Origin: Streptomyces aurantiogriseus | Lineage (GTDB): Bacteria; Actinomycetota; Actinomycetes; Streptomycetales; Streptomycetaceae | DNA length: 64,000 nucleotides | Assembly (NCBI RefSeq): GCF_014649375.1 | Contig: NZ_BMSX01000035.1 | Location: forward strand, 1-64,000 | Direction: 5' to 3' | Shown here: one piece after another, positions 8,391 through 16,509 of the stretch | How positions within the stretch are numbered: position 1 is the stretch's first letter | Layout: the number at the start of each line of letters is the position of its first letter | Notes under the pieces: model-generated | What the model saw: only the letters and a program-made list of their open reading frames with translations | Database searches by the model: none | What the model was told of the DNA's origin: nothing | Program-made: the position numbers and the translations under genes

Positions 8391-9554
8391 TCACCCTCCC
8401 GGTTGGACGTCGGCCCACGCCCCGGTCTCCGCCGACCGCGCCATAGCGTCCAGCACGGCCGCGCTGTGCACCGCGTCCGCGAGTGTCGCCCCGTGCGGCG
8501 TGCCCTCCGCGATCGAGCGCAGGAAGCGGTACGCCTCGATCACCTTCAGGTCGTCGTAGCCCATCGCGTTCGCCGCACCCGGCTGGAACGCGCCGAACTC
8601 GCCGGCGCCCGGGCCGACGTACACCGTGCTGACCGGCTGGTCCTGGTATGTGGTGCCGCGGCTGACGCCCAGTTCGTTCATACGGCGGAAGTCCCAGAGG
8701 ACGGCGCCCTTGGTGCCGTGTACCTCGAAGCCGTAGTTGTTCTGCTCGCCGACCGAGACGCGGCAGGCCTCCAGGACGCCACGGGCGCCGGAGGTGAAGC
8801 GGAGCAGACAGTTGACGTAGTCCTCGTTCTCCACCGGGCCGAGGTCGCCGCCGGTGGCCAGGGTGTGGCCGGCGGTGGCGCCGGTGGGGCGGGCCCGCTG
8901 CGGCACGAAGATCGCGGTGTCGGCGGTCAGCGAGGTGATGTCGCCGAGGAGGAAGCGGGCCAGGTCGGCGCCGTGCGAGGCCAGGTCGCCGAGCACCCCG
9001 CTGCCGCCGCGTTCGCGTTCGTAGCGCCAGGTCAGGGCACCGTCGGGGTGCGCCGCGTAGTCGCTGAACAGACGGATGCGGACGTGCGTGACCGCGCCGA
9101 TCTCACCGGAGGCGATCAGGTCGCGGGCGGCCTCGACGGCGGGGGCGTTGCGGTAGTTGAAGCCGACCGCGCTGTGGACGCCGGCCTTGGCGACCGCGTC
9201 CGCGACCGCGCGGGCGTCGTCGGCCGTGAGGCCCACCGGCTTCTCGATCCAGAGGTGCTTGCCGGCCTCGGCCATCGCCACGCCGATCTCGCGGTGCAGG
9301 AAGTTCGGCGCGGTGACGCTGACCGCCCGGACCCGCGGATCGGCGGCGACCTCGCGCCAGTCACGAGTCGTCGAGGCGAACCCGTACCGCGCGGCGGCCT
9401 CCTCGGCCCGGCCCGGGACCTCCTCGGCGACCGTGACCAGTTCCGGCCGCACCGTGAGCTGCGGGTAATGGTGGAGCACGCGCGCGTACGCCTGTGTGTG
9501 CACCCGGCCCATCCAGCCGAACCCGACGACGGCGACACCCAGCGCATCGACCAT
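8391..9554 (-). CDS. Gfo/Idh/MocA family oxidoreductase
   Basis: A 387-residue NAD(P)-dependent sugar dehydrogenase relative. The Rossmann motif GVAVVGFGWMGRVHTQAY opens the protein, EKPVGLTADDARAVADAV carries the conserved Lys, and SGVLGDLASHGADLARFLLGD supplies the Asp/His region of the active site. ATG 9554 is used; two in-frame GTG codons just upstream sit closer to the AGAGGGG ribosome site and may be the real start, adding 3 or 4 residues. It is divergent from a second LacI gene, with two related palindromes between them, so it is probably that regulator's target. Substrate unknown. Confidence 0.87.
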   Translation of the reverse strand: MVDALGVAVVGFGWMGRVHTQAYARVLHHYPQLTVRPELVTVAEEVPGRAEEAAARYGFASTTRDWREVAADPRVRAVSVTAPNFLHREIGVAMAEAGKHLWIEKPVGLTADDARAVADAVAKAGVHSAVGFNYRNAPAVEAARDLIASGEIGAVTHVRIRLFSDYAAHPDGALTWRYERERGGSGVLGDLASHGADLARFLLGDITSLTADTAIFVPQRARPTGATAGHTLATGGDLGPVENEDYVNCLLRFTSGARGVLEACRVSVGEQNNYGFEVHGTKGAVLWDFRRMNELGVSRGTTYQDQPVSTVYVGPGAGEFGAFQPGAANAMGYDDLKVIEAYRFLRSIAEGTPHGATLADAVHSAAVLDAMARSAETGAWADVQPGG

Positions 9555-9576
9555 GACAGCCACCACAGCCCCTCTT

Positions 9577-9588
9577 TGGACCGGTCCA
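9577..9588. promoter_or_regulatory. LacI-type operator O1 (TGGACCGGTCCA)
   Basis: A perfect 12-bp palindrome with a central CG, in the style of LacI-family operators. It lies 23 bp upstream of the Gfo/Idh gene in the divergent intergenic region. A one-mismatch copy occurs 93 bp away next to the LacI gene, which supports a functional pair. Confidence 0.65.
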
Positions 9589-9669
9589 TTTCTTGTCCAG
9601 GCCACCCTGAGGGCCGGTTTCCCAGGATGTCAAGGCGTTCGGGGTCCCTTTGACAACCGGCGTGGCGCG

Positions 9670-9681
9670 TGGAACGGTCCA
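9670..9681. promoter_or_regulatory. LacI-type operator O2 (TGGAACGGTCCA)
   Basis: It matches the neighbouring palindrome TGGACCGGTCCA at 11 of 12 positions and ends 4 bp before the ATG of the LacI gene. Binding here would block transcription start or early elongation of the regulator itself, so autorepression is likely. Confidence 0.6.
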
Positions 9682-9685
9682 CGGC

Positions 9686-10693
9686 ATGAGACCGCCGACC
9701 ATCCGTGACGTCGCCGACCGGGCCGGGGTGTCCAAGTCGCTGGTCTCCCTCGTCCTGCGCGGCTCCGAGCAGGTGCGCGCCGAGAAGCGGGAGGCCGTCC
9801 TGCGGGCCGTGCGCGAGCTGGGCTACCGGCCCAACGCGGCCGCCCGCAGCCTCAGCGAGCAGCGCTCCAGGACGGTCGGCGTCCTCCTCAACGACCTGCG
9901 CAATCCCTGGTACGTCGACCTCCTCGACGGCCTCAACTCCCTGCTGCACGCGAGCGGCTTGCACATGCTGCTCGCCGACGCCCGCCTGAACCGCCGCGTC
10001 GGCCACGACCTCGCCGGGCCCTTCCTGGACCTGCGGGCCGACGGCCTGGTCGTCGTCGGCACACTGCCCGACCCGGCCGCCCTCGACGCGGTCGCCGCCC
10101 GTATCCCCGTGGTCGTCGCGGCCGCCCGTGAGCCGGTGCCGGCGGGCGTGGACGTCGTCGCCAACGACGACGAGCGGGGCGCCCGCCTGGTCACCGAGCA
10201 CCTCGTCGGGCTCGGCCACCGGCGGATCGCGCACCTCGGGGGGTACGGCGCCGTGGGTGAGCTGCGCCGGCGCAGCTTCGAGGCGACGATGGGGGCGCAC
10301 GGCCTGGCGGACCGGGCGGTGGTCGAGCCGTGCGACATGACGGAGGAGGGCGGCTACCGCGCCACCGTCCGGCTGCTGGCCCGCTCCGACCGGCCCACCG
10401 CCGTCTTCGCCGTCAACGACATCACCTGCGTCGGTGCCCTGTCGGCCGCCGAGGAACTGGGCCTTCGGGTCCCACACGACCTGTCCGTGGTCGGCTACGA
10501 CAACACGAGCATCTCCCGGCTGCGCCATCTGTGGCTCACCACCGTCGACCACGCGGGCCACGAGGTGGGCCGCCGCGCCGCCCGATGCCTTCTCGACCGC
10601 CTGGAACGGCCCGGGGGAGAGGGACGGGTGCAGCTGGCGGCGCCGACGCTGGAGGTGCGGGGGACGACAGCCCCGCCGCGCGGGGACGACTGA
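9686..10693 (+). CDS. LacI family transcriptional regulator
   Basis: A 335-residue LacI/GalR repressor. The HTH and hinge read IRDVADRAGVSKSLVSLVLRG, followed by LRAVRELGYRPNAAARSL. The effector domain has TVGVLLNDLRNPWYVDLL near the start and ends with the usual ITCVGALSAAEELGLRVPHDLSVVGYDNT signature region. ATG 9686 matches the family N-terminus, but it has no Shine-Dalgarno sequence and an operator abuts it. A leaderless transcript, or a start at GTG 9662, is possible. It diverges from the Gfo/Idh gene it probably controls. The inducer is probably a sugar and is not identifiable here. Confidence 0.9.
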   Translation: MRPPTIRDVADRAGVSKSLVSLVLRGSEQVRAEKREAVLRAVRELGYRPNAAARSLSEQRSRTVGVLLNDLRNPWYVDLLDGLNSLLHASGLHMLLADARLNRRVGHDLAGPFLDLRADGLVVVGTLPDPAALDAVAARIPVVVAAAREPVPAGVDVVANDDERGARLVTEHLVGLGHRRIAHLGGYGAVGELRRRSFEATMGAHGLADRAVVEPCDMTEEGGYRATVRLLARSDRPTAVFAVNDITCVGALSAAEELGLRVPHDLSVVGYDNTSISRLRHLWLTTVDHAGHEVGRRAARCLLDRLERPGGEGRVQLAAPTLEVRGTTAPPRGDD

Positions 10694-10760
10694 CCGTCCC
10701 GGCCGGGAGCGGCTTCGTCGCGACTGGCGGCCGGGGCGGGCCCGGGTGATCGTGGAGGGC

Positions 10761-11273
10761 ATGGCGATCCCCACGGCGGCCGCTGCAGCGCCGCACCGGC
10801 GCGGCACGCGTGAGTCCGTCCTCTTCGGCGGTGTCTACGGCGCCGTCCTGGCGAGTGCGATGGTCGCCGCCCTCACCGAGTACGGGCATACCTCCCAGGA
10901 CAGCCGCCGTTACGACGCCGCCTGGCTGCTGGTGACCGCTCTCGCCTCCGCCCTCGCCCACGGCTACGCCCACTTCGTCGCCGAGCGGGGACCGCGCCGG
11001 AGGTCGGACGTGCTGCGCGTCCTCACCGACGAGTGGCCCCTGGTCGCCGCCGTCCTGCCCAGCGTCGTCATCCTCGCCGGCGCGGGCTGGGGGTGGTGGC
11101 CGGCGGACAGGGTGGAGTACCCCGCGTTCACCCTGAACATCGCCCTGCTGTTCGCCCTGGGCCTGGTCACCGCCCGCTGGTCGCGGCGCCCATGGCCGGT
11201 CGCGGTACTGATCGGCGCGGGGGACGCGCTGCTCGGGGTGGTCGTGGTCGTGGCGAACGCGATCATCAAGTAG
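10761..11273 (+). CDS. Hypothetical integral membrane protein
   Basis: A protein of about 170 residues with four predicted transmembrane helices: SVLFGGVYGAVLASAMVAAL, WLLVTALASALAHGYAHF, VAAVLPSVVILAGAGWGWW and ALLFALGLVTARW followed by a C-terminal hydrophobic segment. It contains no recognised catalytic motif and I do not know its function. The start is uncertain. ATG 10761 has GGAGG only 2 nt upstream, so GTG 10746 or 10752 may be used instead. It stands alone between a LacI gene and a GntR gene. Confidence 0.7.
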   Translation: MAIPTAAAAAPHRRGTRESVLFGGVYGAVLASAMVAALTEYGHTSQDSRRYDAAWLLVTALASALAHGYAHFVAERGPRRRSDVLRVLTDEWPLVAAVLPSVVILAGAGWGWWPADRVEYPAFTLNIALLFALGLVTARWSRRPWPVAVLIGAGDALLGVVVVVANAIIK

Positions 11274-11383
11274 CGGACGGAGACCCCGTGGAGCAGGGGC
11301 CCGGTGGCGCCGAGGCGTCCCCGGGCCTTTCCGCTGCCCTCGCCCCTCCCGTGCGGAGCCGTGCCTGCAATACGGCAGACAAA

Positions 11384-11417
11384 ATTGTTGACAATGTTGT
11401 TTGGCTAGTTTTAGGTT
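11384..11417 (+). promoter_or_regulatory. Promoter and operator of the GntR-led catabolic operon
   Basis: A sigma70-type promoter, TTGACA (11388-11393), 18 bp, TAGGTT (11412-11417), in a locally AT-rich stretch. The near-palindrome ATTGTTGACAAT (11384-11395) covers the -35 box and has the TTGT...ACAA half-sites seen with GntR/FCD regulators. Autoregulation by the downstream GntR protein is therefore likely. Confidence 0.65.
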
Positions 11418-11445
11418 CGACAGGCACTCACTCAGGGAGGGCACG

Positions 11446-12096
11446 ATGCCGAAAGAAGCCCGTCCGAGCACCGGAGAGCAGGCCAAACAGCATGCGCTCG
11501 CGCAGCTGCGGCAGGCGATCCTGCACGGCGAGATGGCACCGGCGCAGCGGCTGGTGGAGAACGAGCTCGCCGAGCAGTTCGGTGTGACGCGGGCCAGCAT
11601 CCGCGCGGCACTGATCGATCTGGAGTCCCAGGGACTCGTCGAGCGGATCCGCAACCGTGGCTCGCGGGTGCGCGTGGTGACCGTGGACGAAGCGCTCGCC
11701 ATCACCGAGTGCCGCATGGTCCTCGAAGGGCTGTGCGCGGCGAAGGCGGCCGTCGCGGCCAGCGACGAGCAACTGGCCGAACTGACCGACCTCGGCACGG
11801 CGATGACCAAGGCCGTCGCCGACGGCGAGCCGGTCACCTACTCCGACCTCAACCAGGAACTCCACGCCAAGGTCCGGGAATTCTCCGGGCAGCAGACGGC
11901 CGTGGACCTGCTGGAGCGGCTCAACGCCCAACTGGTGCGGCACCGCTTCCAGTTGGCGCTGAGGCCGGGGCGTCCGCAGCAATCCCTGAACGAGCACCTG
12001 ACCATGATCGAAGCGATCCGGGCCAGGGACCCGCAGGCGGCCGAGACGGCCGTCCGCGCCCACCTCACCAGCGTGATCGAGGCGCTGCGCGACTGA
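11446..12096 (+). CDS. GntR family regulator (FCD/FadR subfamily)
   Basis: A 216-residue regulator with an N-terminal winged helix (ALAQLRQAILHGEMAPAQRL, then ENELAEQFGVTRASIRAAL) and an all-helical FCD effector domain from about residue 85 (ITECRMVLEGLCAAKAAV, later HAKVREFSG). FCD domains usually bind a carboxylic acid, often with a metal. The start has GGGAGG upstream. It is the first gene ahead of galB, galC and galD homologues, so an aromatic-acid ring-cleavage product or the aromatic acid itself is a plausible inducer. Confidence 0.9.
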   Translation: MPKEARPSTGEQAKQHALAQLRQAILHGEMAPAQRLVENELAEQFGVTRASIRAALIDLESQGLVERIRNRGSRVRVVTVDEALAITECRMVLEGLCAAKAAVAASDEQLAELTDLGTAMTKAVADGEPVTYSDLNQELHAKVREFSGQQTAVDLLERLNAQLVRHRFQLALRPGRPQQSLNEHLTMIEAIRARDPQAAETAVRAHLTSVIEALRD

Positions 12097-12145
12097 TCGC
12101 GGCTGAGTGGGGCGGGCGCCCACCTGTCACCAAGGAGATCTGAGA

Positions 12146-12895
12146 ATGACCCAGGCCAACGCGCCCGCCACCCCACGATCGACCCTCGTCGTCACCGCGC
12201 ACGCCGGGGACTTCGTGTGGCGTGCGGGCGGCGCCATCGCCCTGGCCGCCTCCCGGGGGGAGAAGGTCACCATCGCGTGCCTGACCTTCGGCGAGCGCGG
12301 CGAGTCCGCCAAGGCGTGGCGCGAGGGCAGGAAGCTCGACGAGATCAAGGCGATACGCCGGGACGAGGCCGAGCGCGCCGCCGCCACCCTCGGCGCCGAG
12401 GTCCGTTTCTTCGACGCCGGCGACTACCCGCTGATCCCCACCGCCGAACTGACCGACACACTGGTCGAGGTCTACCGCGAGACCCAGCCGGACGTCGTCC
12501 TCACCCACCCCACCGAGGACCCGTACAACGGCGACCACCCCGCCGCCAACCGCATGGCCCTGGAGGCCCGTGTCCTCGCCCAGGCCATCGGCTACCCGGG
12601 CCCGGGCGGCATCATCGGCGCCCCGCCCGTCTTCTACTTCGAGCCGCACCAGCCCGAGATGAGCGGCTTCAAGCCCGAGGTCCTCCTCGACATCACCGAG
12701 GTGTGGGAGACCAAGCGCAAGGCCATGGAGTGCCTCGCCGCCCAGCAGCACCTGTGGGACTACTACACCGACCTCGCCGTCCGCCGGGGCGTCCAGCTCA
12801 AGCGCAACGCCGGCCCCAACCTGGGCCTGGCCCACAAGACCATGGCCGAGGCGTACATGCGCCCCTACCCGCAGATCGCTAAGGAGCTGGCATGA
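12146..12895 (+). CDS. galB: 4-oxalomesaconate hydratase, PIG-L/LmbE family
   Basis: A 249-residue PIG-L (LmbE) family metalloprotein. Most members are deacetylases, but the closest pattern here is GalB of Pseudomonas putida, which hydrates 4-oxalomesaconate to 4-carboxy-4-hydroxy-2-oxoadipate. The metal motif near residue 20 reads TAHAGDFVWRAGGAIALA, and the downstream segments FGERGESAKAWREG and HPTEDPYNGDHPAANRMA follow GalB as I remember it. The second metal His lies in GDHPAAN. AAGGAG precedes the ATG. Neighbouring galC and galD homologues make the assignment much stronger than the sequence alone. It acts in the cytoplasm in gallate-type meta-cleavage. Confidence 0.82.
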   Translation: MTQANAPATPRSTLVVTAHAGDFVWRAGGAIALAASRGEKVTIACLTFGERGESAKAWREGRKLDEIKAIRRDEAERAAATLGAEVRFFDAGDYPLIPTAELTDTLVEVYRETQPDVVLTHPTEDPYNGDHPAANRMALEARVLAQAIGYPGPGGIIGAPPVFYFEPHQPEMSGFKPEVLLDITEVWETKRKAMECLAAQQHLWDYYTDLAVRRGVQLKRNAGPNLGLAHKTMAEAYMRPYPQIAKELA

Positions 12896-12999
12896 GCGAG
12901 CTGAGGCGCAGCGGAGGCTCAGGGTCCGCGGAGCGAAGCGGAGCGGGCACCCGGCCGCAGCGGAGCCGCAGCGGAGCTCTGCAGAAGGAGGAGGCATGA
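12892..12999 (+). CDS. 35-codon coupling ORF in a repetitive spacer between galB and galC
   Basis: An ORF whose ATG overlaps the galB stop (ATGA) and whose TGA overlaps the galC ATG (ATGA). It encodes MSELRRSGGSGS and further Ser/Arg/Gly-rich sequence. The DNA is built from repeats of GCGGAGC and GCAGCGGAG, so it looks like an inserted low-complexity element rather than an evolved protein. Its exact fit between the two genes would let ribosomes pass from galB to galC. galC also has its own AAGGAGGAGG, placed inside this ORF. A functional peptide is unlikely. Confidence 0.35.
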   Translation: MSELRRSGGSGSAERSGAGTRPQRSRSGALQKEEA

Positions 13000-13703
13000 G
13001 CGGCGTGATCGTCACCAACCCGCCGAAGGCGGAGCAGAAGGACGTCGACGCGCTGTCCGGCTTCGGCGTGGCGACCGTGAGCGAGGCGATGGGCCGAACG
13101 GGCCTGCTGGGCCCGGAGATCCGCCCGGTCCAGCAGGGGGTGCGGATGGCCGGGACCGCGGTCACCGTCCTCAGCTGGCCCGGCGACAACCTCATGATCC
13201 ACGCCGCCGTCGAGCAGTGCGGCGAGGGCGACGTCCTGGTCGTCACCACCACCTCCCCGTCCACCGACGGCATGTTCGGCGAGCTGTTCGCCACCGCGCT
13301 CCAGCAGCGGGGCGTGCGCGGCCTGATCATCAACGCCGGTGTCCGCGACACCCAGGAACTGCGGGAGATGGACTTCCCGGCCTGGTCCCGGGCCGTCTCT
13401 GCGCAGGGCACGGTCAAGGCCACCGGCGGCTCGGTCAACGTGCCGGTCGCGATCGACGGACAGGTGATCCGCCCCGGTGACGTGATCCTCGCCGACGACG
13501 ACGGTGTGGTGGTCGTTCCGCGTGAGCGCGCCCGCGCCACGGTCGAGGCGTCCGAGGCCCGCGAGGCGAAGGAGGCGAAGTCCCGCGCCGCCTTCCTCGA
13601 CGGCGAACTCGGCCTGGACCGCTACGGATTGAGGGAGACGCTGAAGAAGCTCGGCGTCGAGTACCGGACGTACGAGGAGTACACGGCGGGGGAGCCGTCG
13701 TGA
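12996..13703 (+). CDS. galC: 4-carboxy-4-hydroxy-2-oxoadipate aldolase-like protein (RraA/HMG aldolase family)
   Basis: A 235-residue protein of the RraA-like superfamily, which includes class II pyruvate aldolases that split 4-carboxy-4-hydroxy-2-oxoadipate into pyruvate and oxaloacetate. The sequence shows TVSEAMGRTGLLGPEIRPV near the N-terminus and the metal/substrate core GVRGLIINAGVRDTQELRE, with the Arg and Asp typical of this group. The ATG has a near-perfect AAGGAGGAGG. It overlaps galD by 4 bases (GTGA) and follows galB, so it probably performs the last step of the pathway. Confidence 0.82.
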   Translation: MSGVIVTNPPKAEQKDVDALSGFGVATVSEAMGRTGLLGPEIRPVQQGVRMAGTAVTVLSWPGDNLMIHAAVEQCGEGDVLVVTTTSPSTDGMFGELFATALQQRGVRGLIINAGVRDTQELREMDFPAWSRAVSAQGTVKATGGSVNVPVAIDGQVIRPGDVILADDDGVVVVPRERARATVEASEAREAKEAKSRAAFLDGELGLDRYGLRETLKKLGVEYRTYEEYTAGEPS

Positions 13704-14812
13704 CGCCAGGGCTCGAGGAAGTGCCCTGCCTGCTGATGCGGGGCGGCACCTCCAAGGGCGCCTACTTCCTCGCCGACGACCTGCCCGGCCGACCGGCCCC
13801 GCGCGACGAGCTGTTGCTGCGGATCATGGGCAGCCCGGACGAGCGCCAGATCGACGGCCTGGGGGGCGCCCACCCGCTCACCAGCAAGGTCGCCGTGGTC
13901 TCCCCGTCCACCGACCCGCGTGCCGACGTCGACTACCTCTTCCTTCAAGTCGCCGTTGAGCGACCGGAGGTGAGTGCCCGTCAGAACTGCGGCAACCTCC
14001 TCGCCGGCGTCGGCCCGTTCGCCGTCGAGCGCGGGCTCGTGCCGGCGGAGGAGCCGGAGACCTCCGTCCGTATCCGCATGGTCAACACCGGCGACTACGC
14101 GACGGCGACCTTCCCGACCCCCGGCGGCCGGGTGCGCTACACCGGGAACGCCGAGATCTCGGGCGTGCCGGGGACGGCCGCGCCCGTCGTGATCGAGTTC
14201 CCGCCGAGCGCCCACCCGCTGCTGCCCACCGGCAGCGTGCGGGACGTGATCGACGGCGTGCCGGTCACCTGCGTGGACAACGGCATGCCGACGGTCCTCG
14301 TCGCGGCCGGCTCGCTCGAGGTCACCGGCTACGAGACGCCCCGGGAACTGGAGGCGGACGTGGCGCTCGCCGACCGCCTCCGCGCGATCCGCCTGGCGGC
14401 GGGCCGGCTGATGGGTCTCGGCGACGTCGCGGACACCACCGTGCCCAAGCCCACCCTGCTCGCCCCGCCCCGAAGCGGCGGCGCGGTCACGACCCGCACC
14501 TTCATCCCCGTGCGCTGCCACACCTCGATCGGCGTGCTCGGCGCGGCCAGTGTGGCGGCCGGCCTGCGGATCGAAGGCAGTGTGGGCGCGGAGATCGCCG
14601 TACTCGACTCCGGCAGTGACCGCATTCGCATAGAACATCCCACTGGATTCCTGGATATCGAAAGCAGCCTCGGCAGGACTGCCGACGGCCTGCCCTCCGC
14701 CCGCCGCACCGCCGTGGTCCGCACGGCCCGCAAGATCTTCGACGGCACCGTGTTCCCCCGGTCCGCCGAGACGGCACCGATGTCCCCGCACCCCCTTGGA
14801 GATCAACGATGA
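13700..14812 (+). CDS. galD: 4-oxalomesaconate tautomerase (PrpF family)
   Basis: A 370-residue PrpF/diaminopimelate-epimerase-fold isomerase. The N-terminus CLLMRGGTSKGAYF and the segments RIMGSPDERQIDGLGG and LTSKVAVVSPSTDPRADVDYLF fit GalD, which converts the keto and enol forms of 4-oxalomesaconate. The proton-transfer residues of the family are Lys in GGTSKGA and Cys in RQNCGNLLAGVGPFA. GTGA overlap with galC and ATGA overlap with the following dioxygenase show tight translational coupling. Together with galB and galC it completes the lower part of a gallate-type pathway. Confidence 0.85.
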   Translation: MTPGLEEVPCLLMRGGTSKGAYFLADDLPGRPAPRDELLLRIMGSPDERQIDGLGGAHPLTSKVAVVSPSTDPRADVDYLFLQVAVERPEVSARQNCGNLLAGVGPFAVERGLVPAEEPETSVRIRMVNTGDYATATFPTPGGRVRYTGNAEISGVPGTAAPVVIEFPPSAHPLLPTGSVRDVIDGVPVTCVDNGMPTVLVAAGSLEVTGYETPRELEADVALADRLRAIRLAAGRLMGLGDVADTTVPKPTLLAPPRSGGAVTTRTFIPVRCHTSIGVLGAASVAAGLRIEGSVGAEIAVLDSGSDRIRIEHPTGFLDIESSLGRTADGLPSARRTAVVRTARKIFDGTVFPRSAETAPMSPHPLGDQR

Positions 14813-15759
14813 CTCCGCCGCTCGGCGACATCGCGCACATCGGCCACGCCCAGCTCTTCACCCCGGACCTGGACGCCAGTGTCGACTTCTTCACCGACTA
14901 CCTGGGGCTCACCGTCAACGGGCGGGACGGCGACACGGTCTATCTGCGGACCTTCGACGACTACGAGCACCACAGCCTGGTGCTCACCGCCCGCGAGCAG
15001 CCCGGCCTCGGCCGGCTCGCCCTGCGCACCTCCAGCGAGGAGGCCCTCCGGCGCCGGGTCGAGGCGGTCGAGGAGGCGGGCGGCACCGGCCGCTGGGCCG
15101 AGGACGAACCCGGTCTCGGCAAGCTCTACGTCACCACCGACCCGGACGGCCACGAGCACGCCCTCTACTGGGAGAGCGAGCACTACCGGGCCCCCGACGA
15201 GCTGAGGCCGGCCCTGAAGAACCAGCCGCAGGCCAAGCCCAACCAGGGCGTGGGCGTACGGCGCCTGGACCACGTCAACTTCCTCGCCGCCGACGTCCTC
15301 GCCAACGCCGAGTTCCAGGAACGGGTGCTGGGCGCCCGGCCCACCGAGCAGATCCGGCTCGACAGCGGGAAGATCGCGGCGCGCTGGCTGACGTACACGA
15401 ACAAGTCGTACGACGTCGTCTACACCTCGGACTGGACCGGCTCCACCGGGCGGCTGCACCACATCGCCTTCGCGACCGACACCCGTGAGGACATCCTGCG
15501 CGCCGCCGACCTCGCCATCGACACCGGCGTGTTCATCGAGACGGGCCCGCACAAGCACGCCATCCAGCAGACCTTCTTCCTCTACGTCTACGAGCCCGGC
15601 GGCAACCGGATCGAGCTGTGCAACCCGCTCACGCGGCTCGTGCTGGCCCCCGACTGGCCGTTGATCACCTGGACCGAGGAGGAACGCAAGAAGGGCCAGG
15701 CCTGGGGCCTGAAGACCATCGAGTCCTTCCATACGCACGGCACGCCGCCGGTCGCATAG
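14809..15759 (+). CDS. Extradiol ring-cleavage dioxygenase, type I (VOC superfamily)
   Basis: A 316-residue two-domain VOC protein of the catechol 2,3-dioxygenase/BphC type, an Fe(II) enzyme that opens a catechol ring next to its hydroxyls. The N-terminal domain begins HIGHAQLFTPDLDASVDFF. The metal ligands in the C-terminal domain are His in RRLDHVNFLA, His in LHHIAFATDT and Glu in EPGGNRIEL, the last close to the PROSITE extradiol signature. It is coupled by ATGA to galD. Known gallate dioxygenases (GalA, LigAB-like) are unrelated type II enzymes, so this gene appears to fill the ring-opening step with a different fold. The aromatic substrate is unknown. Confidence 0.85.
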   Translation: MTPPLGDIAHIGHAQLFTPDLDASVDFFTDYLGLTVNGRDGDTVYLRTFDDYEHHSLVLTAREQPGLGRLALRTSSEEALRRRVEAVEEAGGTGRWAEDEPGLGKLYVTTDPDGHEHALYWESEHYRAPDELRPALKNQPQAKPNQGVGVRRLDHVNFLAADVLANAEFQERVLGARPTEQIRLDSGKIAARWLTYTNKSYDVVYTSDWTGSTGRLHHIAFATDTREDILRAADLAIDTGVFIETGPHKHAIQQTFFLYVYEPGGNRIELCNPLTRLVLAPDWPLITWTEEERKKGQAWGLKTIESFHTHGTPPVA

Positions 15760-16236
15760 GCCTTCCTGGCCGTCGGACTGTGCTGGCTGGCTGTCCTCTT
15801 CGACGGCCTCGACATGTTCATCTACGGCTCGGTGCTGCCGCACCTCCTCGCGACGAAGACCTTCGGTCTCACCCCCGACCAGGCCGGCGACCTCGGCAGC
15901 TACGCCACCTTCGGCATGCTGGTCGGCGCCCTCACCGCGGACACCGTCGCCGACCGGATCGGCCGCAAGAAGCTGATGGTCGCCTGCGTGACCCTCTTCT
16001 CCCTGGCCTCCGGCGTGTGCGCGCTGGCGGACAGCGTCGCGGTCTTCGGCCTCGGCCGGACCGTGGCGGGCATCGGCCTCGGCGGCCTGCTGCCGACCGC
16101 GATCAGCATGGTCTCCGACTACGACCCGCGCGGCCGCGGCGCCCTCGTCATCGGCCTGCTGATGACCGCCCACCCCGCCGGCGGCATCCTCTCCGCGTAC
16201 GTCGCCAAGTGGCTCGCGGAGCCGGTCGGCCGGCGT
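15760..16236 (+). pseudogene. Remnant of an MFS aromatic-acid transporter, both ends missing
   Basis: In the same frame as the dioxygenase and directly after its TAG stop, the sequence reads FDGLDMFIYGSVLPHLL, then the MFS loop motif DRIGRKKLMVA and GRTVAGIGLGGLLPTAISMV. These are transmembrane segments 1 to about 5 of an aromatic-acid:H+ symporter. There is no start codon or N-terminal tail, and homology stops after YVAKWLAEPVG, so the remaining six or seven helices are gone. An intact copy would have fitted the operon as its uptake system. Confidence 0.8.
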
Positions 16237-16278
16237 CGGGCAGCCGGTCAGGGGCTGCCCGGCCCCCGCGGGCACGGA

Positions 16279-16322
16279 CGAACGCCGGCCGCCGCACGAG
16301 CGAGGTGCGGGGCCGGCGTTCG
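16279..16322. terminator. Strong hairpin after the decayed transporter
   Basis: A perfect 12-bp outer stem, CGAACGCCGGCC with GGCCGGCGTTCG, extended by CCGCAC/GTGCGG around a GAGCGAG loop. It is probably the terminator of the galBCD-dioxygenase operon. A smaller hairpin, GGGCAGCC/GGCTGCCC at 16238-16260, sits exactly where transporter homology ends. Confidence 0.75.
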
Positions 16323-16509
16323 GCGCGCGGGGCACGCCCTCCGGCGTGCGGTACGAGGACGTCCGTGCGGTACGAGGGGAAGCCGATCCAGGGAGCGGCG
16401 GCTGTCACGGCTCCCGTCCCGGACGGTACGGGGCGTCACCCCGTTCGGGCGAGGCCGGGGGCCGGTGCCCTGCACAGGCAGCATGTGCCCCCTCCGCGGG
16501 GCGCTGCCG

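Noticed and set aside
12146..12895. PIG-L gene as a mycothiol-type deacetylase
   Set aside because: The motif details and the galC/galD neighbours fit the GalB hydratase branch better, although the fold is shared.
14809..16236. Dioxygenase-transporter fusion by stop-codon readthrough as a real protein
   Set aside because: The transporter part lacks most of its helices, and the dioxygenase ends at a normal family C-terminus before the TAG.
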